This document shows, piece after piece, positions 23,186-30,527 of a DNA stretch of 36,467 bases (positions are counted from its first letter, which is position 1; every line of letters starts with the position of its first letter). The notes under the pieces are model-generated. The model had not been told where the DNA came from. It searched no databases and was given only the letters and a program-made list of their open reading frames with translations. Both the position numbers and the translations under genes were made by a program. Origin of the DNA: CAZCFB01 sp964511535 (GTDB lineage Bacteria > Myxococcota_A > Polyangia > GCA-2747355 > CAZCFB01). The stretch is from NCBI GenBank assembly GCA_964511535.1, contig CAZEFW010000090.1:1-36467 (forward strand), written 5' to 3'.

Positions 23186-25903
23186 CTACTTCCGCCGATC
23201 CCGCACCTCGATGCGCTTGACCTGCACCAGGCTGCCCAGCTCGATGGTGGCCGCGCTGTCGGTGCCAAGCCGCTCCAGGGCCGTGCCGGCGATGGCCCCC
23301 TGCACGCCGATGAGCGCGTACGAGGCGCGGGTCTTGCCCCGCATGTCCACCTTGCCGCCCATGGCCCGCAAGGCCTCCACCACTCCGGCGGTCAGGTTCA
23401 TCGCCCCGTCGTCCTTGACGGCCACGCACACGATCATGCCCCTGGGGATGCCGCGCAGGAACTGCGCCAGGCGCACCGCCTGCTGTGGTCCCCCGGCCAC
23501 CAGGTCGAAGCCGGCGGCCATGAGCAGCTCTCCCGACTCGGGCTGGATCACGGCGATGTTGTAGCCGCGGCTGTCCGGCGCCAGGTCCCGGCTGCCGAGC
23601 ACGATGCTGGCGCTGTTGCCCACCCGCAGCCCCTCGCTCTTGACCTTCAGCTGGGCCCGGGTGGTCACGCCGGTGCCGCCCACCGGCAGGGCCCGCTCCC
23701 CGGGCTCGCCGGCCCAGGTGAGCCGCAGCCGGTCCATGCCGTCGCGCAGCTTCGCCTCGGGCAGGTCGAAGCTCATCAGCCCGAGGGCCTGCCGGCACGG
23801 CACCTTGGCTACCTCCTGGCCGTTGAGCCGCGCCACCAGCCTGGCCTCGCCGTGGGGACAGCGCAGGTCGATCACCATCTCCTGGCCGGCGCGCTTTTCG
23901 ATGGGCAGGTAGAACACCTCCGGCTCCTCGCCCGACAGCGCCCCCTCGGCGTACCACCTGCCGCCGTCCTCTGTGCGCCGCAGCGCGCTGCCCAGGTGCG
24001 CGTTGGAGCCAGCACGGTCGAAGGTGATCACCCCCACCGGGGATCCCTGGAACACCTCCGCCTTCACCCGCAGCCACACCGCAGCCTCGGAGCGCTCCAG
24101 CACCTCCGTGGGCAGGGCGGCCTGCACAAACGCCAGCGCCCGCTTCGCACGCGCCTCGGCGTCCACCTGATCCCGCACCACCTTCTTCATGTTCACCAGG
24201 ATCGTGCGGATCCCGAGGGCCCGCGCCAGAGCCCGGGCGTCCTGCTGCTGCTGCGCCGTGGGAGGCGGCAGCTTCTCGCCGGCCTCGATGCGCACCAGCT
24301 CGGCCAGCAGCGGCAGCCTGCGATAGTAGGTCAGCGCCGTGTTGGGCACCGCGTCGCCGAAGCCGGTGATCAGCCGCTTCTTGTGCACGGTCTGGAAGTA
24401 GTAGTAGTCGCGCGGGTAGTGCAGCGGCCCCAGGTGCCCCGAGGCCACCTCCCAGATCAGCGGGTAGGTCAGCAGCGACGAGTCCTGCTCCTGGGCGGCC
24501 ATCTCCCGGTACTGCCGCGGCACCGGGAAGGGCCGCACCCCTGGATCATGCCAGACAGTGGTCGCCAGCCGGTGGCCGGTGAGCTCCAGCCCCACCACCA
24601 GCAGGATCCCGGCCCGGCCCAGCCAGAGCCGCCGCCGGTCCCAGGCCGCGAACCACCTGCCCTCCAGGTGGGTCAGGGTGATGGCGATGGCCACCCCGAC
24701 GCACAGGGTGAGCAGCACCGAAAAGCGCGCCGCCACCCGCGCGTGGCGCAGGATGGGGAACTGCTCGATGGTGGCGTAGAAGGGCAACCACACCACCTCC
24801 TTGCCCCCCACCACCAGCATGGAGCCGAGGGAGAGCAGGAAGAACATCAGCCCGAAGGCCAGCCAGTAGCCGCTGCCGATGCGCCAGCGCACCGCGGCCA
24901 CCAGCGCCACCACGCCCAGGGCGAGCACGGTGTAACCCTGAAACGCGCACCCGCCCTCTCCCGAGAAGTAGGGCCAGCCCAGCTCCTTGCCCAGGGTCGG
25001 CATGACGAAGGACAGCAGGTCCGCCGAGAAGATCGACTGAAAGCCGGACAGCGCCCCCGGCATCAGGAACAGCGACTTCGGCCCCACCGCGATGATCAGC
25101 GGCATCACCAGCAGGATCGCGGTGCCGCCTGCCAGCAGCGCGAAGCCGAGGCTGCGACGCAGGGCCGGCTTCAACGCGCCGGGGCGCAGCCGCGGCAGCG
25201 GGCTCCAGCTGGCGATATCCGCCGCGAACCGGTGCAGCACCAGCGGCACCGACCAGACGATGAGGAACACCATCTGGTACGGGGTGCAGAAGGTGGCCAG
25301 GGTGAAGGCCAGCCCGGCCCCCGCGGCGGACAAGGCCCCGCCGCCGCGCAGGTAGCGCAGGGTGAACATCAGGTAGAGCGGGACGAACTGCTGGTTCACG
25401 TGGGTCAGGTGCCCGTGGTAGCACGCCTTGAGGATGCGGAACTCGCAGAAGGCGAAGATCAGCCCCGCCAGAAATGCCCACACCGGGGCCACGCCCAGCT
25501 GCTTGCACAGCAGGTAGGTGAAGTAGCCGCACATCACGAAGGCGAGGGCCACCTCCATGTTGTAGGCGCCGATGCTGCCGAGGCTGGCGAAGGGCAGGCC
25601 CAGCGCGGCGGTCACCGGTGTCCAGTCCTGCCGCACCATGTTCATGCCCACGGGGAAGAACAGGCGGTCGGAGAAGAGCAGCTCCCCGTCGCCGAACAGG
25701 GCCTCCTTGAGGTGCCACAGGTACCAGACGTAGGTGCCCGCGTCATGCTCCAGCCCGCCGGCGTAGGATTGCTCGCGGATCAGGGCCGAGCGGCCGAACA
25801 TCACCAGCCAGGTGAGCAGCGCGTAGACCGCCACCACCAGCGCGTGCTCGCCCAGGGCGCGCGCGGCCCCTGGTCCAGGCCCCGAACGGTGCTCAGCGCT
25901 CAT
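23186..25903 (-). CDS. Large membrane protein with GT-C-like N-terminus and ILEI/PANDER-like C-terminal domain
   Basis: The protein has 905 residues. Residues 20-450 form about 11 membrane segments of GT-C type. The first outside loop is GGLEHDAGTYVWYLWHL, with an acidic residue (D54) at the catalytic place. Residues 455-620 are a periplasmic region (PRQYREMAAQEQDSSLLTYP). Residues 620-760 look like a beta-sandwich, possibly carbohydrate-binding. Residues about 765-880 match the ILEI/FAM3/PANDER domain: GYNIAVIQPESGELL, a FD turn, RLAQFLRGIPRGMIVCVAVKDDG, then ALRAMGGKVD and SYALIGVQG. That domain is known from animal secreted proteins and from glycan enzymes such as POMGNT1, where it binds sugars. 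So this is probably a membrane glycosyltransferase with a sugar-binding end. It is co-transcribed with the methyltransferase gene, which ends 13 bp upstream. Confidence 0.85.
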   Translation of the reverse strand: MSAEHRSGPGPGAARALGEHALVVAVYALLTWLVMFGRSALIREQSYAGGLEHDAGTYVWYLWHLKEALFGDGELLFSDRLFFPVGMNMVRQDWTPVTAALGLPFASLGSIGAYNMEVALAFVMCGYFTYLLCKQLGVAPVWAFLAGLIFAFCEFRILKACYHGHLTHVNQQFVPLYLMFTLRYLRGGGALSAAGAGLAFTLATFCTPYQMVFLIVWSVPLVLHRFAADIASWSPLPRLRPGALKPALRRSLGFALLAGGTAILLVMPLIIAVGPKSLFLMPGALSGFQSIFSADLLSFVMPTLGKELGWPYFSGEGGCAFQGYTVLALGVVALVAAVRWRIGSGYWLAFGLMFFLLSLGSMLVVGGKEVVWLPFYATIEQFPILRHARVAARFSVLLTLCVGVAIAITLTHLEGRWFAAWDRRRLWLGRAGILLVVGLELTGHRLATTVWHDPGVRPFPVPRQYREMAAQEQDSSLLTYPLIWEVASGHLGPLHYPRDYYYFQTVHKKRLITGFGDAVPNTALTYYRRLPLLAELVRIEAGEKLPPPTAQQQQDARALARALGIRTILVNMKKVVRDQVDAEARAKRALAFVQAALPTEVLERSEAAVWLRVKAEVFQGSPVGVITFDRAGSNAHLGSALRRTEDGGRWYAEGALSGEEPEVFYLPIEKRAGQEMVIDLRCPHGEARLVARLNGQEVAKVPCRQALGLMSFDLPEAKLRDGMDRLRLTWAGEPGERALPVGGTGVTTRAQLKVKSEGLRVGNSASIVLGSRDLAPDSRGYNIAVIQPESGELLMAAGFDLVAGGPQQAVRLAQFLRGIPRGMIVCVAVKDDGAMNLTAGVVEALRAMGGKVDMRGKTRASYALIGVQGAIAGTALERLGTDSAATIELGSLVQVKRIEVRDRRK

Positions 25904-25916
25904 GGCGCTTCAGCCC

Positions 25917-26738
25917 TCAAGCCTCAACTCGCGCCTCGTAGATGCTCAGCCCGCTGGAGGTGTCGTTGACCACCAGCCCGAGGCGGCGCTCGAAGTCCTT
26001 GGGGTCATGACCGATCAACCGGTCGAATCCGGCGCGCTGCAGGTCGGCCCTGCCCTCGTCCATGTCCTTGATCAGCGGGCTCTGCACGGTGTTGGTCAGG
26101 TGATGCAGCCCGGTGCGGAAGGCGAAGGCCACCGGCCCCATGCGGTCCACCGCCTCCTGGTGGTGGATGTCGGTCAGGTACACGCCCCCGCCCACCCAGC
26201 GCAGCAGGGCGCCGATCTGGTCGAAGATATGCTGGCGCCGCGGGGCGTCGAAGTAGGGCAGGATCCCCTCGGTCACCACCACCGTGGGGCTCTCGCGGCG
26301 CAGCGCCGGGGCCAGGTCAGCCACGTAGTCCTGGCTCTCGATCAGGTCCAGCGGCATGGGCTGGTAGCCCGAGGGCGTGCGGCGGCCCGCCAGCATCGCC
26401 TTGGCGCGCACCATGTCGGGCAGGTCCGCGTCGATGGTCGGGATCCCGAGCTTCTGGGTGATGGCCAGGCAGCGCGGGCTCAGACCCCCGGCCAGCTCCA
26501 CCACCTGCACCGGCCGCGCCGCCTCCAGCAGGTGGTCGATGATCCGGTGGCGCTGGATGCAAAACTGCAGCGGGGTGTTGAGCCCCGCCCGGGTGGCCCA
26601 CTTGAACAGCGGGTTCGAGAGGCTGTACATCAGCCGCCCCCTCCAGGTGTCGAACGGCCAGGCGCAGGCGAAGCCGTTGCGAACCCAGATCTGGGCGGTG
26701 TAATGAGCGGTGATGGAGATGCTGTCCCATCTGGACAT
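25917..26738 (-). CDS. LCMT-family SAM-dependent O-methyltransferase
   Basis: The 273-residue protein starts at the ATG 26736-26738, which has a strong AGGAGGAG about 9 nt upstream. The frame is open further upstream but has no such site and a low-complexity Arg-rich content. The leucine carboxyl methyltransferase (LCMT/PPM1) family features are VELAGGLSPR (80-89, SAM-binding loop), an acidic strand end DADLPDMVRAK (103-113) and the family signature TEGILPYF (156-163). Bacterial members methylate carboxylates or hydroxyls of small molecules, often in polyketide or secondary-metabolite pathways; the substrate here is not known. It is the first gene of a pair with the ILEI-domain membrane protein, so it may cap a glycan or lipid in the same pathway. 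Confidence 0.9.
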   Translation of the reverse strand: MSRWDSISITAHYTAQIWVRNGFACAWPFDTWRGRLMYSLSNPLFKWATRAGLNTPLQFCIQRHRIIDHLLEAARPVQVVELAGGLSPRCLAITQKLGIPTIDADLPDMVRAKAMLAGRRTPSGYQPMPLDLIESQDYVADLAPALRRESPTVVVTEGILPYFDAPRRQHIFDQIGALLRWVGGGVYLTDIHHQEAVDRMGPVAFAFRTGLHHLTNTVQSPLIKDMDEGRADLQRAGFDRLIGHDPKDFERRLGLVVNDTSSGLSIYEARVEA

Positions 26739-27010
26739 TGGGGGTGTCTCCTCCTGGCGGCATGGCCGGCGGCGTCCCTGATGTTCTGCCTGTCGCCCGC
26801 GCCCGTTAGCTGGGGCGTACAAGATTGCCACAGAATACTGCCGGGCTACACTTGAAGCCGCAATGCCTCCCTGCCGTCCATGCCCACGCGCCTCACGCCG
26901 ATCGCTGCCACGGGCGCCCGCTGACAGCAGGGCACTTGCGCGTTGACAGGGGGGGCAGTTTACTGAATACAAAGCTCGGCACTATTCACAGCGAGGTTGG
27001 GGATCTACTC
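26739..27010. promoter_or_regulatory. Divergent control region between methyltransferase and kinase genes
   Basis: The 272-bp region must hold promoters for both genes. On the plus strand TTGACA (26943-26948) is a perfect -35 hexamer, but the best -10 is TACAAA (26968-26973, four of six) at a 19-bp spacing, so the promoter for the kinase is only tentative. No sigma54 element with the correct 10-bp spacing and no terminator was seen. Confidence 0.3.
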
Positions 27011-28150
27011 ATGGAGACATGCTTCGGCAAGTTCCGGCTGGTGAAGCACATCGGGGGCGGCCGCCTGTCGCAGGTGTTCAAGGTGGCGCCGCAGCACCTG
27101 GAGGATGAGGACAGCCACGTGGCCCTCAAGCGGGTGACCCCCGCCATGATCGGCGAGCCGGCGTATGTCCAGCTGGTGGTGCGCGAGGCCAAGGTGCTGA
27201 CCCGGCTGGATCACGAGCACCTGTGCCGCTGCATGGAGCTGGGCGTGGTGGACGGCAGTGCGTTCCTCACCATGGACCTGGTGGACGGCTGCACCCTGCG
27301 CGCGGTGCTGCGGCGCCTGGCCCAGCAAGGCGAGCGCATGCCGCGCACGGCGGTGGTGGGCCAGGGCTACCAGCTGGCGGTGGTGCTGGAGTACCTGCAC
27401 CGCCAGTGTGACCACCCGCTGGTGCACCTGGACCTGTCTCCCCAGAACGTGATGATCTCGCGCCGCGGCGATCTGAAGCTCATCGACTTCGGCCTGGCCC
27501 GCTACCTCGACGGGCATAACCCGCCGCCCCTGGGGGGCAAAATCGCCGGCACCGTGGGCTACATGTCACCGGAGCAGGCCTCGGGCGGCGAGATCGATGC
27601 CCAGGCGGACCAGTACGGCCTCGGCGTGCTGCTGTGGGAGATGCTGGCCAACCAGCGGCTCTTTCGCGGCAACAGCGCCGAGACCTGGAACCGCATGCGC
27701 GCCGGCGATATCCCCGACGCCGACCGGGTGTTCCCCAGCCTGCCGCGCAAGCTGACCAACACGCTCTACCGGATGTTGCAGGCCGACCCGGCGAAGCGGT
27801 TTCCGCACATGGGGGCCGTGGCCGACGCGCTCGAGGGGTGCTCCTCGTCGCCGCGCCGGGGCAAGAACATGCTGGCCGAGGTGGTGCAAGGCATGATGGA
27901 GGATCCGAACTTCGACCCGTTCGACTCGCGCCGCCCTGCCGCGCCGGCGGCGGACGCTGCCCAGGATATCCCTGCCGGCGCCGGGCGTACCGACGAGGAC
28001 GACGGCTACGCCGAGCTCTCCATCCAGGTGGATCACGGCGCAGGTTCGCCCACCTCGCAGGTGCGCGCCGCCATCCCCACCGACGCGCCGGAAGATTCGC
28101 CGTTTCTGGAGATGATCCCCGAGGCCGGAGCCACGGACAGGCGAGGGTAA
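27011..28150 (+). CDS. Hanks-type Ser/Thr protein kinase, cytoplasmic, non-RD
   Basis: The 379-residue protein starts at ATG 27011. The frame is open earlier, but the kinase domain begins right at this Met and the upstream codons are not kinase-like. Glycine loop IGGGRLSQV (14-22), invariant Lys VALK (K40), Glu in helix C (E59), catalytic loop HLDLSPQN (D141, N146), DFG (159-161), and activation segment end GTVGYMSPEQ (180-189) are all intact, so the kinase should be active. The Arg before the catalytic Asp is Leu, so it is a non-RD kinase, whose activity usually does not depend on activation-loop phosphorylation. The domain ends near residue 280; the remaining 100 residues are acidic and disordered and may be a docking tail. 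There is no membrane segment or PASTA domain. The substrate is unknown; its neighbours are the envelope cluster and serAC. Confidence 0.93.
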   Translation: METCFGKFRLVKHIGGGRLSQVFKVAPQHLEDEDSHVALKRVTPAMIGEPAYVQLVVREAKVLTRLDHEHLCRCMELGVVDGSAFLTMDLVDGCTLRAVLRRLAQQGERMPRTAVVGQGYQLAVVLEYLHRQCDHPLVHLDLSPQNVMISRRGDLKLIDFGLARYLDGHNPPPLGGKIAGTVGYMSPEQASGGEIDAQADQYGLGVLLWEMLANQRLFRGNSAETWNRMRAGDIPDADRVFPSLPRKLTNTLYRMLQADPAKRFPHMGAVADALEGCSSSPRRGKNMLAEVVQGMMEDPNFDPFDSRRPAAPAADAAQDIPAGAGRTDEDDGYAELSIQVDHGAGSPTSQVRAAIPTDAPEDSPFLEMIPEAGATDRRG

Positions 28151-28157
28151 TCAGCAG

Positions 28158-28343
28158 CGGGCGAGCGAAGCGAGCCCTACAAACACCCCTGAAGCCTGAA
28201 GTCTGAAGCCGGGGCCGCGAAGCGGCCAGAGGCCGCTTCTACATCGCCTCGCCCAGCAGTGCGGCGAACCATCGACCCTCAAGCCATCTCCCCTGAAGCC
28301 TGAAGCCTGAAGCCCGAAGCCGGGCGAGCGTAGCGAGCCCTAC
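28158..28343. repeat. Two 23-bp direct repeats framing octamer repeats, between convergent genes
   Basis: A 23-bp unit occurs at 28158-28180 and 28321-28343 with one mismatch; the second copy includes the serC stop codon (28340-28342). Between them, octamers of the GCCTGAAG type occur at 28188-28210 and 28292-28321. There is also a 6-bp-stem hairpin GGCCGC-GAA-GCGGCC (28213-28227). No T-run follows, so these are not clear intrinsic terminators. The block fills nearly all of the 189 bp between the kinase and serC. Confidence 0.8.
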
Positions 28344-29428
28344 CCGTTGGCCGCGGCGAACTCCTTCATGTAGTCCGCCACCTGCTGGATCCAGTCCAGG
28401 GGCACGGCGTTGTAGATGGAGACGCGGATGCCGCCCACCGAGCGGTGGCCCTTGAGGCCGTTCATGTTGCGCAGCTTGCCGTCGGCGATGAACTTCTGCT
28501 CCAGCTCCTCGGTGGGCATGCGGAACACCACGTTCATGTACGAGCGGCTCTGCTTCTCCACGGGGGAGGAGAAGAAGTCGGGGTTCTCGTCCATGGTGCT
28601 GTAGATCAGCTCGGCCTTCTGCTTGTTCTCGGCGTACACCGCCTCGAGGCCGCCGCGTCCCTCGATCCACTTGAGCGTCTTGCCCACCATGTAGATCGGG
28701 AAGCAGGGCGCCGTGTTCATCAGCGAGTCCTTGGCCATGTAGGTCTTGTAGGAGAACATGGTCAGCAGGCCGTCGGCCGCCTGCTCCTCCACCCAGGACT
28801 TCTTGATCACCACGATGGTCACGCCCGAGGGGCCCAGGTTCTTCTGGGCGCCGGCGTAGATCATGTGGAACTTGCTGTAGTCGGTGGGGCGCCAGAGGAT
28901 GTCCGAGCTCATGTCCGCCACCAGGGGGGCGGCCACGGCGGGGTACTGGTGGAACTGGGTGCCCGCGATGGTGTTGTTGCTCGTGATGTGCACGTACGCC
29001 GCGCCGTCGGTGAAGTTGCAGGCGTCGTCAGTCGGGCAGCGCACGAACTTCTCGCCCTCCAGGCCGGTGCCAGCCACGTTGACGGTGCCGAGGCTCTGGG
29101 CCTCCTTGATCGCCTTTTTGGACCAGGTGCCGGTGTTGACGTAGTCGGCGGTCTGGCCCGCTGCCAGGAAGTTGGTGGGCAGCAGGGCGAACTGGGTGGA
29201 CGCGCCGCCGGTCATGAAGAGCACCGCGTAGTCGTCGCCCAGGCCCATGAGCTTGAGCAGGTTGGCGCTGGTCTCCTTGTGGACCGCGTCGTACTCGGGG
29301 GAGCGGTGGCTCGTCTCGAGGATGCTCATGCCGGTGCCGGCGAAGTCGAGGAACTCGGCCTGCGCTTGCTCGAGGACGGGCAGCGGCATGCAGGAGGGGC
29401 CGGGGTTGAAGTTCATGGTGCGGGTCAT
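28340..29428 (-). CDS. serC: Phosphoserine aminotransferase
   Basis: The 362-residue enzyme converts 3-phosphohydroxypyruvate and glutamate to phosphoserine and 2-oxoglutarate, the second step of serine synthesis, in the cytoplasm with PLP. The N-terminus MNFNPGPSCMPLPVLEQAQ and the LETSHRSPEY segment are typical of SerC; ILETSHRS is close to the usual S-x-x-E-x-SHRS line. TGGASTQF (73-80) binds PLP phosphate, D172 in VADMSSD stacks on the cofactor, and K196 in YAGAQKNLGPSG is the Schiff-base Lys. Length is normal. The start has AGGAGGAG 7 nt upstream. It lies 22 bp after serA, so the two form one operon. There is no serB in the window. Confidence 0.96.
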   Translation of the reverse strand: MTRTMNFNPGPSCMPLPVLEQAQAEFLDFAGTGMSILETSHRSPEYDAVHKETSANLLKLMGLGDDYAVLFMTGGASTQFALLPTNFLAAGQTADYVNTGTWSKKAIKEAQSLGTVNVAGTGLEGEKFVRCPTDDACNFTDGAAYVHITSNNTIAGTQFHQYPAVAAPLVADMSSDILWRPTDYSKFHMIYAGAQKNLGPSGVTIVVIKKSWVEEQAADGLLTMFSYKTYMAKDSLMNTAPCFPIYMVGKTLKWIEGRGGLEAVYAENKQKAELIYSTMDENPDFFSSPVEKQSRSYMNVVFRMPTEELEQKFIADGKLRNMNGLKGHRSVGGIRVSIYNAVPLDWIQQVADYMKEFAAANG

Positions 29429-29450
29429 CGGATTCTCCTCCTGGTGGCGG

Positions 29451-30332
29451 TTAGGCGTTGTCGGCCTGGAAGGCCTCGATCTTCTCGCAGATGATGTCGC
29501 TGATGCGCAGCAGGTTGGCGCCGCTGGACGCGCCGATGTGCGGCGTCATCACCACGTTGGGCGCCGACAGGATCGGGCACTCGGGCGGCGGCGGATCGCT
29601 GGGCCACACGTCGGTGGCGTAGGTGGCGACCTTGCCCGACTCCAGCGCGGCCACCATGGCCTTCTCGTCCACGCACTTGCCGCGGCCGGTGTTGACGATG
29701 TAGACGCCGTCCTTGCACTTGGCCAGGAAGTCCGCGTTGACCATGCCCTTGGTCTCGTCGGTGAGCGGGGTGTGCATGGAGATGTAGTCAGCGCGCTGAA
29801 TCAGCTCGTCCAGGCCCACCATCTCGGCGTACTCGGAGCTGTCCACGAACGGGTCGTGGGCGATGACGGTCATGCCGAAGGCGGCGGCGCGCTTGGCCAC
29901 CTCGGTGGCGATGCGGCCGATGCCGAGCAGGCCGAGGGTGTTGCCGAGCAGCTCGTTGCGCTTGCACTGCTTCTTGAGCCACTCGCCCTTGGTCATGCCG
30001 ATGTGGCCCTTGACCAGGTTGTTGGGTCCCGCCAGCAGCAGGGCCATGGCCAGCTCGGCCACCGCCGGGCTGGAGGCCGCCGGCGTGTTGTGCACCTGGA
30101 TCCCCTTCTCCTTGGCGTAGACCAGGTCCACGTTGTCCAGGCCCACGCCGCCGCGGATCACCAGCTTCAGGTTGGGCGCGCCGTCGATGTACTCCCTCGT
30201 CACCTTGGTCTTGCTGCGGATCAGCACCACCGTGGCCTCGGCCACGCGGCCCTTGTCGTCCGTCACCTCGCCGAAGGCCTCCAGGCGAGCCGGCAGGCCG
30301 GCGTCGAAGGCGTCGGAAATCAGAATCAGCAT
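29451..30332 (-). CDS. serA: D-3-phosphoglycerate dehydrogenase, short form without ACT domain
   Basis: This 293-residue NAD-dependent D-2-hydroxyacid dehydrogenase is assigned to 3-phosphoglycerate oxidation because serC follows. The ATG at 30330-30332 has GGGAGG 6 nt upstream; an open but unlikely extension reaches 30470. The Rossmann loop is LGLLGIGRIATEVAKRAAAFGM (GxGxxA type, about 133-153), with D160 as the NAD-binding acid. The active site Arg is R217 in VNTGRGKCVDE and His is H265 in TPHIGASS. Where most family members have DVFxxEP with the catalytic Glu, this one has DVWPSDP, so an Asp (D246) stands in that place. It lacks the C-terminal ACT domain, so serine feedback inhibition of the usual kind is not expected. 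Related hydroxyacid dehydrogenases could be confused with it, but the serC neighbour supports the call. Confidence 0.92.
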   Translation of the reverse strand: MLILISDAFDAGLPARLEAFGEVTDDKGRVAEATVVLIRSKTKVTREYIDGAPNLKLVIRGGVGLDNVDLVYAKEKGIQVHNTPAASSPAVAELAMALLLAGPNNLVKGHIGMTKGEWLKKQCKRNELLGNTLGLLGIGRIATEVAKRAAAFGMTVIAHDPFVDSSEYAEMVGLDELIQRADYISMHTPLTDETKGMVNADFLAKCKDGVYIVNTGRGKCVDEKAMVAALESGKVATYATDVWPSDPPPPECPILSAPNVVMTPHIGASSGANLLRISDIICEKIEAFQADNA

Positions 30333-30465
30333 CTCAACCTCCCTCACAGTTTTTTTGGGGTGGATTTTGTCGGCTCTGCCGCGCCCGGCCAAAAGGGCGG
30401 GGCCGCTGCGGAGCGGAGGGGATGATACCCATTTCTCGGTCCGAGGGGAACCGCGTCCGGGAACA

Positions 30466-30495
30466 TTCACACAGATGTTACACGGGCGCTATACT
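30466..30495 (+). promoter_or_regulatory. Sigma70-type promoter TTCACA-N18-TATACT with embedded TGTTACA site
   Basis: TTCACA (30466-30471) matches five of six -35 bases and TATACT (30490-30495) five of six -10 bases, with an 18-bp spacer. A start near 30502 would give a leader of about 26 nt before the lipoprotein ATG at 30528, which has GAGGAG upstream. The spacer contains TGTTACACGGGCGC (30476-30489), nearly the same as TGTAACACGGCGCG at 33812-33825, so a common regulator is plausible. Confidence 0.6.
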
Positions 30496-30527
30496 CCGCC
30501 ACATTCACCGTACATAGAGGAGTTGTC

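Noticed and set aside
23852..25969. 705-codon plus-strand open frame
   Set aside because: It is antisense to the ILEI-domain membrane protein; its Gln/His/Arg-rich content has no domain or ribosome site.
26803..26831. Sigma54-like TGGGGCGTACAAGATTGCC and its complement-strand partner
   Set aside because: GG and GC are 11 bp apart instead of 10 on both strands, so the polymerase contact would be lost.
28213..28227. GGCCGC-GAA-GCGGCC hairpin as a terminator
   Set aside because: No T-run follows on either strand, so it is kept only as part of the repeat block.
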